Shown in pieces: positions 5,401 through 6,858 of a stretch of 6,858 bases of DNA. The position numbers were made by a program, and so were the translations under genes. The notes beneath the pieces were generated by a model, which was not told where the DNA came from, ran no database searches, and worked only from the letters and a program-made list of their open reading frames with translations. Within the stretch, counting starts at the first letter, position 1; each line of letters begins with the position of its first letter. The stretch covers positions 1 through 6,858 of the forward strand of contig JAFOHJ010000290.1 in the NCBI GenBank assembly GCA_017421885.1, in the 5' to 3' direction. Origin of the DNA: Clostridia bacterium. GTDB taxonomy: Bacteria > Bacillota_A > Clostridia > Oscillospirales > Butyricicoccaceae.

Positions 5401-6072
5401 TCACCTGTCGGCCAACTCGTCAATGACACGTGCCAGCAGAGTTCGGGCAAGGATAACAGTCTTCCCGGTCTTGCGGGCGATGTTTTTCTTTACCGCATGG
5501 GTATAGCCGATACAGTCTAGGACGACTATATTTCCCGGAAGCTCCTTTATCTCCTCGCAGACTCTGTCGAGCTCGGAGGGCGCGCCGTAGGGTGAGCCAT
5601 AGAGTATGGATGCCCTTGATACATGGCGTTCCCACTTGATTTTGAGCTGGGCCAGCTGGAGCTTGGAAGGAGTAACGACTATTATAGGGTCGGTGCCACA
5701 GAGGGCAGGCATGACTCTGAGCATGATGTCGCTGGGGTAGATTATGGGAACATTGTGGCGGAACTGATAGGGGAATTCGCCGGTGCAAAAGAACACGATG
5801 AGCTCTACTCCCTGTTTTTCAAGGTCATCGATGCAATGCTGAAGGTTGGAAACGATAAGGCGTTCGGCAAAGGTGACCTCGCGTCCGTCGCGAAGGCGCG
5901 ACACCAGCACATGGTCGCCGTCCTGCGGGGCGAGAGTCTGTATCTCTTCATAGGTCATCTTATCAAGAGCTCCAGCTTCAATGAGCTCGATCCTGTTGCC
6001 CCACAGGGGCAGGATATCCTTGGTTACATCGACTCTCGGCGACTGTCCTACGGTTATGGCTCCGATCTTCAT
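5401..6072 (-). CDS. AroM-family protein (Asp/Glu racemase-like superfamily)
   Basis: A 223-residue cytosolic protein of the AroM family, close in length to E. coli AroM (about 225), whose function is unsettled although its gene sits in an aroL operon. Family features seen: N-terminal GAITVGQSPR (4-13), LVSRLRDGREV (56-66) and VVLDCIGYT (183-191). The fold is expected to be that of the Asp/Glu/hydantoin racemases, which use two cysteines. Here C96 in FFCTGEF and C187 in LDCIGY fall at about the right places, so a racemase, isomerase or decarboxylase-like activity is possible; this is inference. The start has AGGAGG (6086-6081 on the minus strand), eight bases upstream of the ATG. Nothing next to it belongs to shikimate synthesis, so I do not assign the symbol aroM. 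Confidence 0.85.
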   Translation of the reverse strand: MKIGAITVGQSPRVDVTKDILPLWGNRIELIEAGALDKMTYEEIQTLAPQDGDHVLVSRLRDGREVTFAERLIVSNLQHCIDDLEKQGVELIVFFCTGEFPYQFRHNVPIIYPSDIMLRVMPALCGTDPIIVVTPSKLQLAQLKIKWERHVSRASILYGSPYGAPSELDRVCEEIKELPGNIVVLDCIGYTHAVKKNIARKTGKTVILARTLLARVIDELADR

Positions 6073-6103
6073 GGAAAATACCTCCTGTTTGATTCATGCT
6101 TCC

Positions 6104-6132
6104 ATTATACAGCAAATAGTAAAATAAAAACA
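6104..6132 (-). promoter_or_regulatory. Likely promoter of the AroM-family gene
   Basis: On the minus strand a perfect TATAAT lies at 6109-6104. The hexamer 17 bases upstream, TGTTTT (6132-6127), is a weak -35. It falls inside the U-tract of the preceding terminator, so stop and restart sites are packed together. Confidence 0.55.
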
Positions 6133-6147
6133 GAGCCCCGTGAGGCT
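6121..6147 (-). terminator. Intrinsic terminator for leftward transcription from the glycosyltransferase gene
   Basis: Read on the minus strand, AGCCT and GGGCT pair around CACG (6147-6134), including one G-U pair. Three bases later comes a T-rich tract, TTTTTATTTT. It separates the glycosyltransferase transcript from the AroM-family promoter. Confidence 0.65.
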
Positions 6148-6158
6148 TAATGTCATTA

Positions 6159-6240
6159 AGCTAAAATATAGTCGTTAAGGAGTAAGAAATAACTATTCTG
6201 CTCCTTAACGACTGTGTTGTGCCTGAGTATGCTTTTAGCT
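6159..6240. repeat. Long nested inverted repeat of unknown role
   Basis: A perfect 13-bp inverted repeat, AGTCGTTAAGGAG (6170-6182) with CTCCTTAACGACT (6201-6213), extends inward by AGAA (6185-6188) with TTCT (6196-6199). An outer pair, AGCTAAAA (6159-6166) with TTTTAGCT (6233-6240), encloses it. It lies 3' of the glycosyltransferase gene and before the terminator at 6121-6147. The minus-strand flank has only a short TATTTTAG, so it is a poor intrinsic terminator by itself. It could be a small mobile-element relic, an RNA stability element or a protein site. Confidence 0.6.
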
Positions 6241-6297
6241 AACTTTAATTGTGCTTGCGGTTGTATGGATTTGCGTTAATGTTCATCGATTTTATGA

Positions 6298-6858
6298 TTA
6301 AACAGAACTTCCACTTACTTGCAGAATTTTATCCGCAGCACCTTTTGCGCCGGAACAACGCTTAAAACTTTCGGAAATCAAGTTTGCATTGTCTTGATAG
6401 GTGCTATCTATAAATATTCTGTTTACTGCCTCTAGGATGGACGGCGCATCTGTTTGGTCAAGCTTTATGCCGGCGCCAAGTTGCTTTACGCGTTCAGAAA
6501 TCCCGATTTGTTCAGATGTTTGAGGCACCATGATAAGAGGAACTCCAAAATATAGACTTTCGCTGACGCTGTTCATTCCACAGTGCGATACAAAGACATC
6601 CGCCTGTTGGAGAACCGCTATTTGATCAACATGTGAGAATACCGATACGTTTTCTGGTTGTTCTCCAAAATCTTCAAGAGGCACCTGATGACCAACAGAC
6701 ATGATAAGCTGATAATCAGTATCCGTAAAAGCAGACAAGCACTTTTTGTAAAAAGGCATCATGTCATTGTTGACTGTTCCCATGGATATATAAATCAGTT
6801 TATCTCTCTTTTTTTCTATTTTCTCGGTAGCGGGTCGGATAGAAGGCCCGACGAAAGC
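6298..6858 (-). CDS. MGT-type GT1 glycosyltransferase, C-terminal part, cut by window edge
   Basis: The frame stays open to the right edge; the visible part is 186 codons and holds the C-terminal nucleotide-sugar-binding domain of a GT-B glycosyltransferase. The first visible residues, AFVGPSIRP then LIYISMGTV, match the inter-domain linker and the first strand of that domain. HVDQIAVLQQADVFVSHCGMNSVSE, which begins near 6546-6641 on the minus strand, carries the family's donor-binding histidine and the (H/C)GGxNS-like block, and GVPLIMVPQTSEQ completes it. Relatives of the macrolide glycosyltransferase (MGT) group move UDP-sugars onto antibiotics, flavonoids or lipids; the acceptor is unknown here. 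The internal ATG at 6783 is not the start, because conserved sequence continues upstream. The gene is clearly more AT-rich than the aminotransferase and creatininase genes, suggesting horizontal origin. Confidence 0.88.
   Translation of the reverse strand, partial: AFVGPSIRPATEKIEKKRDKLIYISMGTVNNDMMPFYKKCLSAFTDTDYQLIMSVGHQVPLEDFGEQPENVSVFSHVDQIAVLQQADVFVSHCGMNSVSESLYFGVPLIMVPQTSEQIGISERVKQLGAGIKLDQTDAPSILEAVNRIFIDSTYQDNANLISESFKRCSGAKGAADKILQVSGSSV

Noticed and set aside
5623..6150. Open frame of 175 codons on the plus strand
   Set aside because: Antisense to the AroM-family gene and running through its promoter; no family resemblance.
6298..6783. A complete short glycosyltransferase starting at the ATG at 6783
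   Set aside because: Conserved family sequence (AFVGPSIRP, LIYIS) continues in frame upstream to the window edge, so the gene is truncated by the window and not short.

Overview
The window looks like chromosomal DNA from a gut-type Clostridia (Oscillospiraceae/Ruminococcaceae-like). The reasons are strong AGGAGG-type ribosome binding sites, GC-rich codon choice in most genes next to AT-rich intergenic DNA, hairpin-plus-U-tract terminators, and a dense cluster of the short hairpin repeats common between genes in such genomes. This placement is an inference from style, not from a marker gene.

Layout, left to right. A secreted or membrane-anchored polysaccharide deacetylase with an apparently degenerate SGNH-like N-terminal region (23-1561, +) ends at a small terminator. 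A perfect-consensus sigma-70 promoter (1633-1661) drives an AT-rich orphan gene for a small membrane protein (1715-2110, +), closed by a strong bidirectional terminator. A gene-free stretch of about 340 bases (2111-2450) holds that terminator and four hairpin-repeat units facing one another. A creatininase-family amidohydrolase (2451-3206, -) and a fold-type I PLP aminotransferase (3341-4522, +) diverge from a 134-base region with interleaved promoters. After a textbook terminator and a short structured spacer come an unrecognised membrane or envelope protein (4666-5271, -) and an AroM-family protein (5401-6072, -), each with its own likely promoter. A hairpin-rich gap follows, then the 3' part of an AT-rich MGT-type GT1 glycosyltransferase (6298-6858, -), cut by the right edge.

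Functionally this is a set of mostly single-gene transcription units rather than one operon. The creatininase, aminotransferase and AroM/Asp-Glu-racemase-like proteins are all enzyme types that act on amino acids or cyclic amides, so a link in small nitrogen-compound metabolism is possible but not shown. The deacetylase and glycosyltransferase concern glycan or small-molecule glycoside modification. I see no tRNA, rRNA, CRISPR array, transposase or phage gene. I do not see convincing evidence of a wholly new system. The best leads are the two-cysteine AroM protein, the degenerate SGNH-NodB fusion, the opposed repeat cluster and the long unexplained inverted repeat at 6159-6240.
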